A model generated the notes under the pieces. The model did no database searches. It was not told the DNA's origin and saw nothing but the letters and a program-made list of their open reading frames with translations. Shown in pieces: positions 1 through 13,300 of a DNA stretch of 64,000 nucleotides; the first letter of the stretch is position 1; each line of letters starts with the position of its first letter. Origin of the DNA: Adineta ricciae (Eukaryota; Rotifera; Eurotatoria; Adinetida; Adinetidae). The stretch is from assembly GCA_905250025.1 (NCBI GenBank), contig CAJNOJ010000121.1, forward strand, positions 51,365 through 115,364, written 5' to 3'. A program made the position numbers and the translations under genes.

Positions 1-322
1 CATCAAACGTATATTTTACTCTGATACTATACACTAGTCAATGGACTTAATAGGCATACAAAAGGTATCTGACAACATTAACGAAAGTATTTTCAATCAA
101 TTGAAGATAGTCTTGTATTAATATTAGCAGATGACGATGAGCATGTTGGTCTTATAATTAAATTCACTATAAGCCTTACACTATAGCAATAAATATGTCA
201 GTGCATTACAAACGTTTGAATGCATTTTGATGTTGTACACGTTGTTTGAGGAAATATTCATGACCATAGCTTTATTAGGGCTCGATTCTCAAAATGATCA
301 GAAGACGGAAAAGGCTTCTTAC

Positions 323-352
323 CTGCTGTAGTTGACATGAATTCGGTTGTTG

Positions 353-392
<40 letters not shown>

Positions 393-3300
393 AGTAGTAG
401 TAGTAGTAGTAGTTGCTAATGACGAGAAGGAAAACAAAATGTTAGAAAAGACTTAGAGATTCTGCTATTCAATGAGTACAATAAGGCGGTTTCGGGAATA
501 AAAATTCCATCCCAATTTTGTAATGATTTATCAATATTTCATCACTGTTCGGTGATGCTTTGCTAATATAGTCCTGTAAGGAAAAGTTGAATTGAGTAAG
601 AATGACGTATCTCTCGATGCCGAAGTATCATTCTACCTGCATACGCTTTTTAGGTTGATAGCGTCACGAAAATACTATCCGTGTGAGAAAGTGGATCTAG
701 AGAGAATGATCCTGACAGGTAGTAGATCTAAACATATTCTCTCAAACAAGAAGTTTGATCGATAAAACTGATATGAGCTGGAATTCTCGGCCAAAAGGCA
801 GACATTGAACAATCACGCTGAGAATTTCGACACGTCATGCGATATATATGCTACCGATATACCATCAATCATCACTAGGCCCTCCTATCTCTACAAACTT
901 TCGAATAAGAATTAGATGGATGCAGACCTGTTTTCAGCATGAACTATTATTTTGTCAATACTATTCCTACTACGCCGTAGCAAATCTATCTGCAACTATT
1001 CAAAAAAATTATTGCGTATAACTTACTTTCACAATCTGCTTTATCGTTTCTCCAATTATCATTACAAACTCTTCCGTTTGGCCAGATCATAACGCCCTGA
1101 CCAAATTTCGTATCATTCAGCCAACCACCAACATATGTCCTGCCGTCGACATATTGCATTTTACCGGATCCATTTTTCCTGCCGTCGGTCCATCTACCTT
1201 CGTATCTATTGCCTTCAGGCCATGTCATAACACCGTGGCCTGAGCGCCTATTATTGAACCAGTTGCCTTCGTACGTTCTTCCATCAGCATATCGTATCAT
1301 TCCTGAGCCAGTTCTCTTTCCATCTGCCCAATCACCACCGTACATGTCACCATTAGCCCAAGACAAATTTCCTCGCCCTGTACATTTATCGTTTATCCAA
1401 TTACCTCTGTAAATTCGCCCATCCACATACTGCATTGTACCAAATCCATTCCTCTTGCTGTTAGCCCAAAAACCATCGTACCGATCACCATCTGTGAATA
1501 GCATAATACCGTAATTCGATCTGCTATCGTTGATCCATCCTCCATTGTATATTCTGCCATCGATGTATATATTCGTACCATTTCCGTGTCGTTTTCCATC
1601 AAGCCAGTCACCTTCGTATTTACCTCCATCGAGCCATATCATTTTACCTCGACCTGATCTCTTGTCATCCAGCCAACTGCCTCTGTATATTCTACCATCA
1701 GTATAATTACACGTGCCATTTCCGTTTCTTTTTCCATCAGCCCAATTGCCATTATATTGTCGTCCGTTAGGCCAGATCATCAATCCTTGACCAGATATTT
1801 TATCATTTTCCCAGCTGCCTTCATACATACTTCCATCACTTAAGCTAAGTATACCCAATCCTGCACGGTTGTCATCCAACCAGTTACCTTCGTATCTACT
1901 TCCATCAGGCCACACCATTGTACCATTTCCTGATCTTTTGTCGCCTTTCCAATCACCATCATATTTTTTTCCATTCGACCACGTCAGTATACCTCTACCG
2001 GATCTCAGGTCATTTTCCCAATCACCAATATAACTGTCACCATTCGCATACTGATGAGTTCCAGAACCGTGCCGATTTCCGTTAATGAACATTCCAACAT
2101 ATTTGTCTCCAGATGCCCACCTCATGGTTCCTTCACCTGCAATACTATCATTAATCCAACTACCGTGATACGTTTTTCCATCAGGCCAAGTCATTGAGCC
2201 TTGGCCAGACTTTTTGTTATCAACCCAGTTACCTAAGTATACTCGTTTATCACTGAATGTGTGTGTTCCATTTCCGTTCCGAGAGCCGCCAATGAAACTT
2301 CCTTCATATTTACCGCCATCAGGCCATGACATTACACCTTGACCCGATACTCTACCATCAACCCAATCACCATTATATTGTCGTCCGTCAGGCCAGGTCA
2401 TCAATCCTTGACCAGATTTTTCATCATTTTTCCAGTTGCCTTCGTACATACTATAATCGCTTGAGTTGAATACGCCCGGTCCTGCACGACTGTCATTCAA
2501 CCAGTTACCTGCGTATCTACTTCCATCAGGCCACACCATCGTGCCGTGTCCCGATCTTTTGTCACCTTTCCAATCACCGTCATATTTTTTTCCATTCNAG
2601 TTTTAATTGATTATTACCTAGAAAATCGATTGAAATCCTTTAAGTTATTTGAAATCATAAAAAATAATTATAATCGCCAGAAATCGTAATCGATTTTAAT
2701 CACAAAAAGAAAAAAACGCGTTTTTCTCGAATATTCAACTTTCAGAAAATCTTCTAAACCTTTTTTTCGGAATCCTCGCATCGACAAATAGTGACTCAAC
2801 AGTGGAGTAGTCGGTGATACCCTTGAGATAGTGACAGTCACGATATAGTTTGATACTCACTCACTTAGGAAAAAAAACGATTAAAATTGATTTTTTTATT
2901 ACAAATTAATTGAAGTCAGATAATGAAAAGCAGACCGGTTAAAAACGATTCTCTCAAAAACAACCGATTTTAACTGATTTTTTTTGGATTCAAAATCTGA
3001 TGAAAATCAGATGAAAATCGTGTCATTAAAATCGATTTTTCATCCTAAAAAAATCGATTAAAATCAGGTTTTCTCGTGTATTTTTTTACATGGGATTACA
3101 CCATGACCCGATACTCTACCATCAAGCCAATCACCATTATATTGTCGTCCGTCAGGCCAGATCATCAATCCTTGACCAGATTTTTCATCATTTTTCCAGT
3201 TGCCTTCGTACATACTATAATCGCTTGAGTTGAATACGCCCGGTCCTGCACGACTGTCATCCAACCAGTTACCCGCGTATCTACTTCCATCAGGCCACAC

Positions 3301-5383
3301 CATCGTGCCGTGTCCCGATCTTTTGTCACCTTTCCAATCACCATCGTATTTTCTTCCATCCGACCACGTCAGCATACCTCTACCGGATCTCAGGTCATTT
3401 CCCCAATCACCAATATAACTGTCACTATTCGCATACTGATGAGTTCCAGAACCGTGTCGATTTTCATTGAGAAAACTGCCTGTGTACCGTTCATTGTTAC
3501 TCCATGTTAAAACACCCTCGCCTGACATCTTATCGGCAACCCAGTCACCATCATATTTTTTCCATCAGGCCATGCCATTGAGCCTCGGGCAGATCTTTTG
3601 TCGCTTGCCCAAGTGCCTACGTATACGCCGCCATCACTGAACGTATGTGTTCCATTTCCATTTCGACATCCACTCATGAAACTACCTTCGTATTTACTGC
3701 CATCAGGCCATGTCATTACACCTTGACCCGACATTTTATCATCAGCCCAATCACCATCGTATTGTTGTCCACTGGGCCAGATCATCAGCCCTCGCCCAGA
3801 TTTTTTATCCTTTTCCCAATTGCCCGAATAATTCCTTCCATCAGCGTATAAAATTGCGCCCGATCCGATTCGTTTTCCATCGATAAATTCACCTCTATAT
3901 ATATCACCATTAGGCCATATCAATGTACCTTCACCTGACATCTTGTCGTATACCCAATCACCGTCGTATTTTTTTCCCTCAGGCCACGTTAATGATCCTT
4001 GACCAAACTTTTTGTCGTTGATCCAACTACCCTCATAGATGCTACCATCAGCGAAGTAGAATGTTCCAGTGCCACTTCGCTTTCCATTAATCCAATCACC
4101 ATTGTATTTGCTACGATCAGGCCAGATCATTTCACCTGGACCGGATATCTTGTCATAGATCCATTCACCTTCATATTTCTTCCCATCAAGCCAAGTCATG
4201 GATCCTAGGCCAGATCGTCTATCATTGAGATATTCGCCTGTATAAACACTTTTGTCAAGATGATAACTCGTACCAAACCCTTGCCTTTTCCCGGCTACCA
4301 GATTTCCTTCGTAAAGAATACCATTCGGTAATGTGTAGTTGACTCGACTTGATTCTTTTGTGGAACTGGCTGTTACTACCGTAGTTGTAGCTGCTGACAT
4401 CGTAGTGGTAATAATTGTTGTTGTTGTCGTCGTATTAGAATTCTGACCCGATTGTGATTCGTGTGTCTTTTGTTCTGTTGATTTGTCCTTATACTTTTCT
4501 TTATTGTACCACGTGACAACAGCCAGGTTCGATGTCGCATTGTTGATTCCGTTGCCGTCAGAATTTGTATTATTAAAGTCAATTAATGGAGTCGTAGATG
4601 AACTTTTATTGTGAACGGAAACGTCATCGCCCTCTTCATTGTCCAATCTATCTAAAAGAAATAAAATTTATGTACGTGTATATTTGTGTCAAAGTCAATA
4701 GTAAAATAATACATAATTCGTGTTATCAAAGATATATGACTAGCCGGATACGCGACACAGCTTGCTGTCAATGGTACACAACTACTTTACTTTGAATAAA
4801 ATGTATCGTTTATTTACTGAATGGTTCAATGACGGAGAGAGAGAAGCAGCTTTCATAGAATCTGAAGCTCCNTCTAAAAGAAATAAAATTTATGTACGTG
4901 TATATTTGTGTCAAAGTCAATAGTAAAATAATACATAATTCGTGTTATCAAAGATATATGACTAGCCGGATACGCGACACAGCTTGCTGTCAATGGTACA
5001 CAACTACTTTACTTTGAATAAAATGTATCGTTTATTTACTGAATGGTTCAATGACGGAGAGAGAGAAGCAGCTTTCATAGAATCTGAAGCTCCGAAAGCA
5101 AGTTAAAGTTATATTTTACTTTGTATAAATAAATTATGCTAGCAATAGATATTATTCAAATAAGCATCAAGATGTGTTGCGAAGAATCGATCATTATATT
5201 CACAGAATAGTAAAGAAACGTTTTCACGGAGCGCAGTATCAAACGCTTTTCCTTATTTTCTAATAAACAATACTTTAACTTACCATGCTCATCGACTACT
5301 CGCCCATTTACTTGCTTTAAATAAGATAATACTAATAATAGTATTAGACCATAAAGTAGGCGCTTTGCTTGTGCTTCAAACAT
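323..5383 (-). CDS. MORN-repeat protein with N-terminal signal sequence (interrupted in this assembly)
   Basis: Exon 1 (5284-5383) starts at a real ATG. It encodes two basic residues, a Leu-rich hydrophobic stretch (about residues 9-22) and a plausible cleavage site after Val-Asn-Gly, so a signal peptide or signal anchor. It ends in phase 1 at GT-AAGT and joins in frame to exon 2 at 4651. Exon 2 gives an acidic, Asn/Ser/Thr-rich segment with several N-glycosylation sequons, a Thr run, then MORN repeats of ~23 residues (YEGxWxxDKxSGxGxMxWPDG). Coding continues to about 3093, stops at an AT-rich element and gap N2598, and resumes at 2597-1027 with ~22 more repeats. A last detected exon (323-415, poly-Thr) is phase-compatible; the terminal exon was not found. 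A 6-T run at 3556-3561, where paralogous repeats have 7, causes a frameshift. MORN repeats usually form intracellular lipid- or protein-binding scaffolds, so a secretory signal is odd. Function unknown. Confidence 0.85.
352..414. repeat. GTC/GTA trinucleotide microsatellite encoding poly-Thr
   Basis: About twelve GTC units are followed by about seven GTA units. On the minus strand this reads ACT/ACG codons in frame within a 93-nt exon (323-415). The exon has a good acceptor (pyrimidine tract then TTAG) and donor (GCAG then GTAAG). It yields about 20 consecutive threonines. Confidence 0.85.
2599..3092. mobile_element. AT-rich inserted element with repeated AAAATCGATTAAAATC-like motifs
   Basis: This ~490-nt stretch has no coding potential and breaks the MORN open frame. 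It carries many variants of a GATTTTAATCGATTTT motif on both strands (near 2620, 2690, 2880, 2965, 3010-3065). MORN coding resumes abruptly at about 3093. The homologous MORN segment at 2310-2597 passes the same position without interruption. That pattern suits a polymorphic insertion, possibly a non-autonomous transposon. The distal end is hidden by gap N2598, so terminal repeats and a target-site duplication cannot be checked. Confidence 0.45.
4651..5093. repeat. Exact 221-nt direct repeat flanking gap N4872 (likely assembly artefact)
   Basis: 4651-4871 is repeated without differences at 4873-5093, separated by one N. It lies in the first intron of the MORN gene. The same 221-nt length recurs at four other gaps, which points to unmerged contig overlap. 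Confidence 0.9.
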
Positions 5384-7348
5384 AATAGTAGAAGTGTAGC
5401 TATTACATAAATGATTGTGCCGAATGAATAAAATAACATGAGTGTTTCTTAATTACTGCGATATATATATATACTTCCATTGATTATCTTGCCAGACTGA
5501 TGACAATATCTTCTCTCTGAAGAATATTGCAGCTGTTGACATCTGTCATCGCATATTTATCTATTTTGTGACAGAAACAGAATGGGAACTTTCACAAGCC
5601 AATGGTCAACGAGCGGAAGATAACAGCATACACATATGATGCTATTTCTGGTTCGAAGTTTATTCGAGCAAAGTGACGTAGAGGAAATTTGCATGCAGAT
5701 GTTTCTTCTTCTTATGAGATAATCAGGCGATAAATCTGATTTGAATGAACAATTCCATGCTGAAGAATTCTTTTCCGTGCTACCATTTCACCAGATTTGC
5801 AATCGAAAAGGCATCAATTAAAATGGAATGTTTTTCTCTAGATCTATATCAACTGATTTCCTCTTATTATCTAATATCAATCAGATACTTTAGAGTTTGT
5901 TTTTCATGGAAAGGCAAGAACGAATGGGTCTCTTTACCATTCGTTCTGGTTATTGGTATAAACGCAACTGCGTATTACGAGGTAAATTATCATAAAAACA
6001 TCAGTCTATAATACAGAACAACTGTAAGTAATGGTTAATGTTCTTTATGGATTTTCGGAAAGCTGATTCACAATTCTGGTGTACAAACACTTCATATGTT
6101 CTGCTTCGTCGTTTGGATTGGCTGTACTACTAATTATATTCATACCGACATTTTGCACACCACGAGAAGCACAAAAATAAGAACAGGTGAAGGTATACTG
6201 TAAACAAAGCATCTATTCATGCGGAGTGTTGTTGGGTTTTTTCCCAGTAATAAAAATTCTTCTGTTCGGTCCTGTTAGAGAAAAAAGGGTAAAAACGTTT
6301 TTGTCTACAAGATAAAGAAAAAACAACGACAACATAGCCTGCCACATACGTAAGAAGCAAATTTTACCCATTGAAAAAAGACTACATATCAGTGACCACA
6401 TGGTTGCTATATAAGTATGTAAATTTACGTCTCTCATTTTATTTCATTAGCTGCTTTTTAGTAAAAAAAAGGAACGTAAGTAGCATAAGCAGATGGTTTT
6501 CGTTTTGTTGAATTCAAAAGAATTATAATATATCACGCAAAAATAGCGATACTATCTTACGGTCACACAACCTTTTACAGATTGTTAACAGAAATTTTTT
6601 GCATTACATTTGAACTATTTGATTAGATATTCACAGATGATATACTTAAATAAAAAAAACAACTGTTAAAACACATTCGCTGTTTTTAGAAGAGACCGAC
6701 TGCATGTAGATAGAGATGTATGTTTATCTTGAGACCATACAGTTAAACAAAAGAACTCTTTTGGTGCGACGGGAAGAGATTCTCCACCTGTATGTCCTCC
6801 ATAATTATATATTCATGTAAGAAATACTCAATAGGAGAAAGCGTAGTGAGAACGCATTTGGTGTGTAGTTAGAAAATCATTGCGTGAAAAACATCCGATA
6901 ATAATCAGTTAGATACAATTAACCTTATATGACAGGATTTTACTTTTTGGCAACATCGATGTAATAAATGTTTAAAAAATTTCGCGTGAAAAAAGTACAC
7001 AATATCGTTAAAAACAATATACGTCATGCAGGAATATTTCTATTAGTTAGTTTTTAACAGATGACGTCAAAAAGAATACAGGCATCACTGGGTACTATTA
7101 GAAAATTCATTATACATCGGACCGTAAAGGATAACCTCTATTGTATAAGCTATTAGAATCAATCATCTAACTTTTTGTGTAATTATGAAAATTTTCTCAG
7201 TTACAAGAGACAGGCAAACACTGATGGTTAAAATACGATATTAAGTTGAGCTATTTTAGATGTTTACTTTCTGTTGTTTTTTATAGAACAAATCTAAAAA
7301 ATATAATACTTCTAATTTGATTTCGATACAAAATCTTTTTTAGAAGGA
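5384..7348. other. Intergenic region, no gene recognised
   Basis: This 2-kb AT-rich stretch separates the divergently transcribed MORN and SAM-VLIG genes, so both promoters should lie here. There is a short TA run near 5461-5472. Small open frames (for example 5745-6011 and 6213-6437) have no recognisable domain. A pyrimidine tract and TAG just before the ATG at 7349 could be the acceptor of a 5'UTR intron. Confidence 0.6.
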
Positions 7349-10300
7349 ATGGCATCTTCAACTAACCCATCAACTTGGTCAACTGTCGATGTGGTAGAGT
7401 GGTTACGCAAATGTAATCTAGAACAATACGCATCATCATTTCAAGGTCAGCTGACGCATTTTAAGAATATAACCATCTTCTATGCTTATTTTTTGTTAGA
7501 AAATGAAGTAGACGGTAGTCTACTACTGGACGATGGCTTTGATGATAATATAATCAAAGGCTTAATTCCAGTCTTGAAACACAGAGTGTTGTTCAATAAT
7601 GAAAGAAAGAAAATAAAGTAACAGATTTGTATTCATAAATATATTTTCATTACGTACAAGTTTTGCAGGGGGGTAACCGTGTCGCCCAGTGTCCAAATCG
7701 ATAATTATGACGCTGTGCCTGAAACTCAGGTAAAAACACTGATAATGTGTACAATGGGGTAGCTTCAATCGCGTTAAACATTACAATCCGGTGGAGTATT
7801 AAGTGTCGATGTCTTGTAGCGATGCCAATGTAAACGAGCGTTTTAAACAAGGAATCTCATTACTATAGATGAATATTCTATAGTATTACGTGAATCATGT
7901 CGACGAAAGCAAAAATATCTATCCCACTTCATAAATGAGATAAAAAAATTCAGTACAGATTGTCGTAAACAGCATTCTCTGACATTGCTAGCGAAAGGAT
8001 TAATCTTACTTTAGATACGCAGAGAAGACATGTATTAAATAGTTGAGCGTTGCTTTGGATTAAACACATCAGCTTTATGAAATCTGATTTTAGGTACAAT
8101 CTTTGAACGTTGATACGTATACGACTAATTTAAAAGCTACGCTTGGCCTGTCTCAACCCTTGCGTAAGTTCGAAATTACATTTACTTACTGTATAGCAAA
8201 AACAAATTATTGAAATTAGCTCGATTAGGTTCTAAAGCGCATTGTAAATGGAATAGTGCCGAACGAAGTAGTATATCATTAGATACCTCTCATCTTATCC
8301 AATCATTTAATACCATTCATACTACACTGATTAATCGTCATACGCTTAGCGATGAAGCACAAGATCTTCTTTCGAATCTATTCAAGCATATTTACGCATC
8401 ACCGGAAGGAAATAATGAACAATTTTATGCTTGTTTTAACGTACTTGTTGATGAACCAATCAGCTCTGCTGTTATTCTCCGAAATATTCAGCAAAACCGT
8501 TCTTTGAAGCCTCATGTAATTGACAGTTTGCAACGCTTCCATGGCTTATCTGATGTTATGCATTCCTTATTGCTGTGTCTTGATTCGTCAGAAACTGAAC
8601 TTGGCTCATTTGTCGATATTGTTGATCAAATTACCAAATACACATTAATTGTGTGTACTATCGAATCACTCTCGTTCGATAGTCAACGATTCTTTAGTAA
8701 TTTAATATTTAAAAATGATTTGCCTGTTCCTTTAGCGTATTATACTCCCAATGAGTTTAAAATTAATTTTAATAATCTGATTGAACCACTTTGTTTTTCA
8801 CGTCACCGGCTGATGCTTCTTATGGGAAGTCCTACAAGCGTAGGTCTGGGCAAAACAAGTTTGATTCCATACATTTTCCAAAACAAACGTAGTGAATGTT
8901 TAAACATTGATGGAAATCAAGAATTACGATCAGGTTGTATCGATACTGTATTGGCCGAATTTAAAAAGAGCTGTTCCTATGCAGTATTTGATGTTCATGG
9001 GACCATGAATGTATTAAATGAAGATTTGATCACAACTATTCAAGTTCATAGTTCTATACAAGTATTGTGCGTAACGGAATCTGATTTACACCAAGGTAGT
9101 TTTCTTGCTGACACGCTGAATTATTCATCTGAAACAAGAACAAAGCCAACGATCATCGTTATTTTTGACTCTAACTACAATAAGAAGAATTACAATTCGA
9201 CAAGCATCTTAGGTGATTTTCAAAAACAATTTCAAAACGAACAGTGGCAGAATGCAGTTTTTATGACAGCGCCTGTACTACAATCTACAGCAGTCAATTC
9301 GTCTTTTAACACTGTTCGACGAACACAGCGTCTTCGTCAGTCATTTATGGATTCCTTCAACACATTACAGGCTAAAATTGAAGAGCAACCTCAATGTGAA
9401 TCTATTTTCGCCATTCAAGCGTACTATCTAGCTACAAAATCAGAGACTAATGTATGCCCTTCGCCAGTATACCGCTTACAAATTCTATCAGAATTGGACG
9501 GGCTTTTCGGGCAGCTAAATGATAATACGCAGAACCTATCGATTACAACGCCAGTCAGTTACCTTGATGGTGCCATCCTAAACTGTGAAAAGCAACTCTC
9601 TGCTTCGTGGCAAGAGCCACCAAACAGTATTCAGCAACAACTGATGGAACTTCGACAAGAATACGATAGAATTGATCGCATACCTCCTTATACTGACTTT
9701 TTCATTAAATTAATCACGAAACGATCGTATGTTGAGTTGTTACTAACAGAAAAATATTTACAATATTGGAGGGCACAATATGAACCACCGCTGATCAACC
9801 GAATGACATTAGCAAAAAAAGATGCTATGACACACTTGTCGTGTATTAAACAACTTGAGGCAGTAGGTCAAGATGAAATTAGTCAGAAAACTGAAGCAGA
9901 ACGTGAAAATATTGAAAACCAATTGTTACTATTGCGGAATGAGTTCAAAAGTCATGAAGATCTTATTCACAATATCGAAAATCAATTGGCCAATGTTGAC
10001 TTAACGATTGGATTATTTTGTGATGAAATCCTAGCTGTTTACGAACATTGTCCAAAACTATTTGACTCAAATAATTTATTTACTCTATTAACTCAAAAGC
10101 TTAGTGAACTGATGTACAAAGGCTTTTCATTTCATATATTACGCGGTCGCCCTCTTCGATGTCACAGCAAACTGATGCAAGAATCGCTTCGGTTTCTTCA
10201 TCAATCAACAAACAAAGCACCATTCGTATTAACCGTTATCGGTGAACAGTCATCGGCTAAGTCATCTCTTCTTAATTCAACTTTTGGCTGTAACTTTCGC

Positions 10301-13300
10301 GTGAGCGCCGGCCGTTGTACAATTGGCATGTATATGAGTGTAGTTCGCTGGCATGATTATACAATCGCTATTTTTGATACCGAAGGTCTAATGTCTTTGG
10401 AGGAATCGGGCTCGATATTTGATAACCAAATGGTTTCAATGGCCATGCTCTCGTCCCATATGGTCCTTGTCAATCATAAAGGAGAGTTTAGTTCAAGTTT
10501 AGAGCATCTTATTGGGATGAGTTTTTACGCAAAATTACAGATTCGTTCTCCATTAAAGCCGAAACTACTTTTTATCTTACGGGATCAGTCAGATACGACT
10601 GCTACAGGCATTTTCTTCCGTCAACTATCGAAGTTTAAAGAAAATTTATATAATAACAGTAAATTTCTGAAGTCATCAATCGACGACGAACTCGAAATCA
10701 ATGATCAAAATGTCATTCTGCTACCAAACGCGTTTTCCAGTGATACAAATACCGAATTAGGAATTGAACAAACATGGCGAAATCGCACTTTTCCCATGAA
10801 GATACTCGAACTACGCAATATGATTTTCAAAAATCTGACTGATGCTAACTTAGAAGTATATATAGATTTAGCTAATTTATATCAGAGGATTCTATGCAAC
10901 TGGAATGCTATTGACAAGTTGGGACCAAACCTCTTGGCCTGTAAAACATTGTATGAACTATCAGTAATGAACGAATTGCGCGATATAGCCAATGATATTA
11001 TACTTAATTCCGTTAATATGGTCAATCAGGAAGGTCAACAACGCATTGATAGCGTCCTTGCGTCGACTAGACTAGAAGATCAATCAAATTCTGACACGGA
11101 TAATCTTATCGGTCTCTTTGATGTAGCTCTGCAAAGTATACACCAGAAAAACATAAAACTTGCTGTCGTAGAATTTCATTCCAAGACGCAGCGCAGCTGT
11201 TTTCCGCTTGAACTGAAGCAAAAGGTGGAGAAGATGATCGATCCGCCAATTGCTCATATACAAGTACTGTTGCGCGATGAATTTGGTGAGCGCCTCTATA
11301 AAGCTCGTCGTAATGCTCGTGTTTCAAATGCACAACGACGACTGATCGATAATGTGAAGTCAAGATTTGATCAGAATATGAATTTGTCTATTGAAGAGCT
11401 ACAAGTACACATCGAAGAAGCTTATACAGCTGAACGGGAAACATTGAATCAAACAGTACGACCAGAATTTGAAACTCCTGACCTAATTACGACGAAAATT
11501 CTCAACTTCTACAATTCGACTTTGCATAGCAAAACAGCCAATATTCGTCATGGAAATGTCTACAATTTGCTTCCTTCATTTGGAATAGATCAATTTCGAA
11601 AGCGATGTCGCGACTTTGATGACACTTGGGAATGCATGGTCAAACGAGAGCCACAAGAAACTGATACAAGTCATCCACTTGTTCGAGCTTTTCGGAGGTT
11701 CCTTTTTGGTAGTCCTCCTGATGAGTACGCCGAGGAACTATGGTATTATCTAAAAGACAAAGTCATTTATTGGTTTAATGATCCTTATAACAACTATAAA
11801 AATAAAAAGCTACTATTGCCTATTTTCGCTGAATTGTTACCTCAACTTCGCGCAGATATTAGTAAGCTTGTTTGTGAGCGATTTCAGTCGTCGTCTGACA
11901 GTCGCGTTATTACCCATGTAATTGAGTTAATAGAGAACCTGCTGAGTGCTAATATTATCAAACAGAATTTAAAGCATCTTAATAAATGCACTCTAATAAG
12001 TGATGTGGCACTGATCGCTTTGAAAACGCTGATCAACGAAGCAATTAAAATCGAGCAACATCGCCATACACTAGAATTGGAGAAGGCCCGAAAAGAACTA
12101 ATTGATTGGAGAAACAGCATGCAAACCCAAATTCAAGTTATGCGAGATTCATTTGAACAGGGCAAAAATATGGCAGATATTGTTATCAATGAGATCTATG
12201 ATGAAGTTGGTCGAATTATACTTGAGAAAATTTTACATGATGTAACAGCTGATATTATCAAAAGTCAATTTATTAATCACGATGCGATACAACATCAGGC
12301 GTACCAAGAGAGTTTTGTTCAAGCCAACGGAGAAAATATTTTGAAATATGTGCTTGACATTAATCGATACTTTCTCGAGTTAAGTCTACGCGAGATAAAT
12401 ACATCTCTGGTTAGTATAATACATGCCCAAACATTAAATGCCCAGCAAATTATTCTTAGTATTATTACTAAAGCAAATAGTATTGTTCAAGCTACCCACC
12501 AAGACAACGCACGGTCAATTGCTAATGCCATCGAACAGGGTATTAGCGCACAAAATTTGTCAGTATTACCAGTTGATAGCAAGTTTGCATTAAGTAAAAT
12601 CATATCGTTACCTATTCAAAATATTGACAATTTTAAGAGAGGATTTAAAGTGATTCTCTTAAAAACAAATGAAGTTCGTGAAAAAGTGGATATATTAACA
12701 AGAGACGTTGAGAAAAATGCTTTGGCTGGATGTAAACTGCGTTTATCACGCCGTCTTGGTTGTCAAAGTTGTTGCCCAGGATGTGGAGCAAAATGCAGCC
12801 GATCAGAACCACACGAAGCAGAAGTTTTTCAGCCATGGTATGAATGTAAGTGTGGACGACATCGATGCAAGTGCCGAAAACCAGAACCAATACTTGTTAA
12901 TTCTCATGAAAGCGCGCATCATTTAGCTGGAGCATTTCATGGAATCAAGTATCACAAAGCGCATACTCCTACTTTATCACTATGTTATCAGAACTGGAAA
13001 ACATCTGCAATGATAATTGCTGATGACGAAGAAGTATTTCCAATCCAAAAGTATTATTATCAATATCATCCTGAATGGTATAATAGTTTGAATAATCAAA
13101 CAGTTCATGGCACAGCTTGTAATGAAGACCTGCCACCAGCCGATCAACGTCGTGCTTGGATGATAGTTCGCCATGTACTAGTCGGCCATTACAGCAGTTC
13201 CGGTATGATCGATCATCCTCATTACGATCCCACACTATATCCAAAAGTTGATTCTTTACCATCTGATTACAAACCAAAATGGAACGATAGCGAGCTAAAG

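Noticed and set aside
352..414. Trinucleotide array considered as CRISPR-like or regulatory repeat.
   Set aside because: It is a simple microsatellite without spacers and reads in frame as poly-Thr in a well-bounded exon.
4640..4646. TTG at 4644-4646 as start of the MORN protein.
   Set aside because: The TTG lies just after a splice acceptor. An upstream ATG exon with a signal sequence joins in phase.
5745..6011. 88-residue ORF in the MORN-VLIG intergenic region.
   Set aside because: Composition and length are what AT-rich noncoding DNA gives; no motif was seen.
8207..8215. TTG at 8210 as start of the giant GTPase.
   Set aside because: Upstream SAM exons connect in phase to an acceptor at 8218-8219, so the protein starts at 7349.
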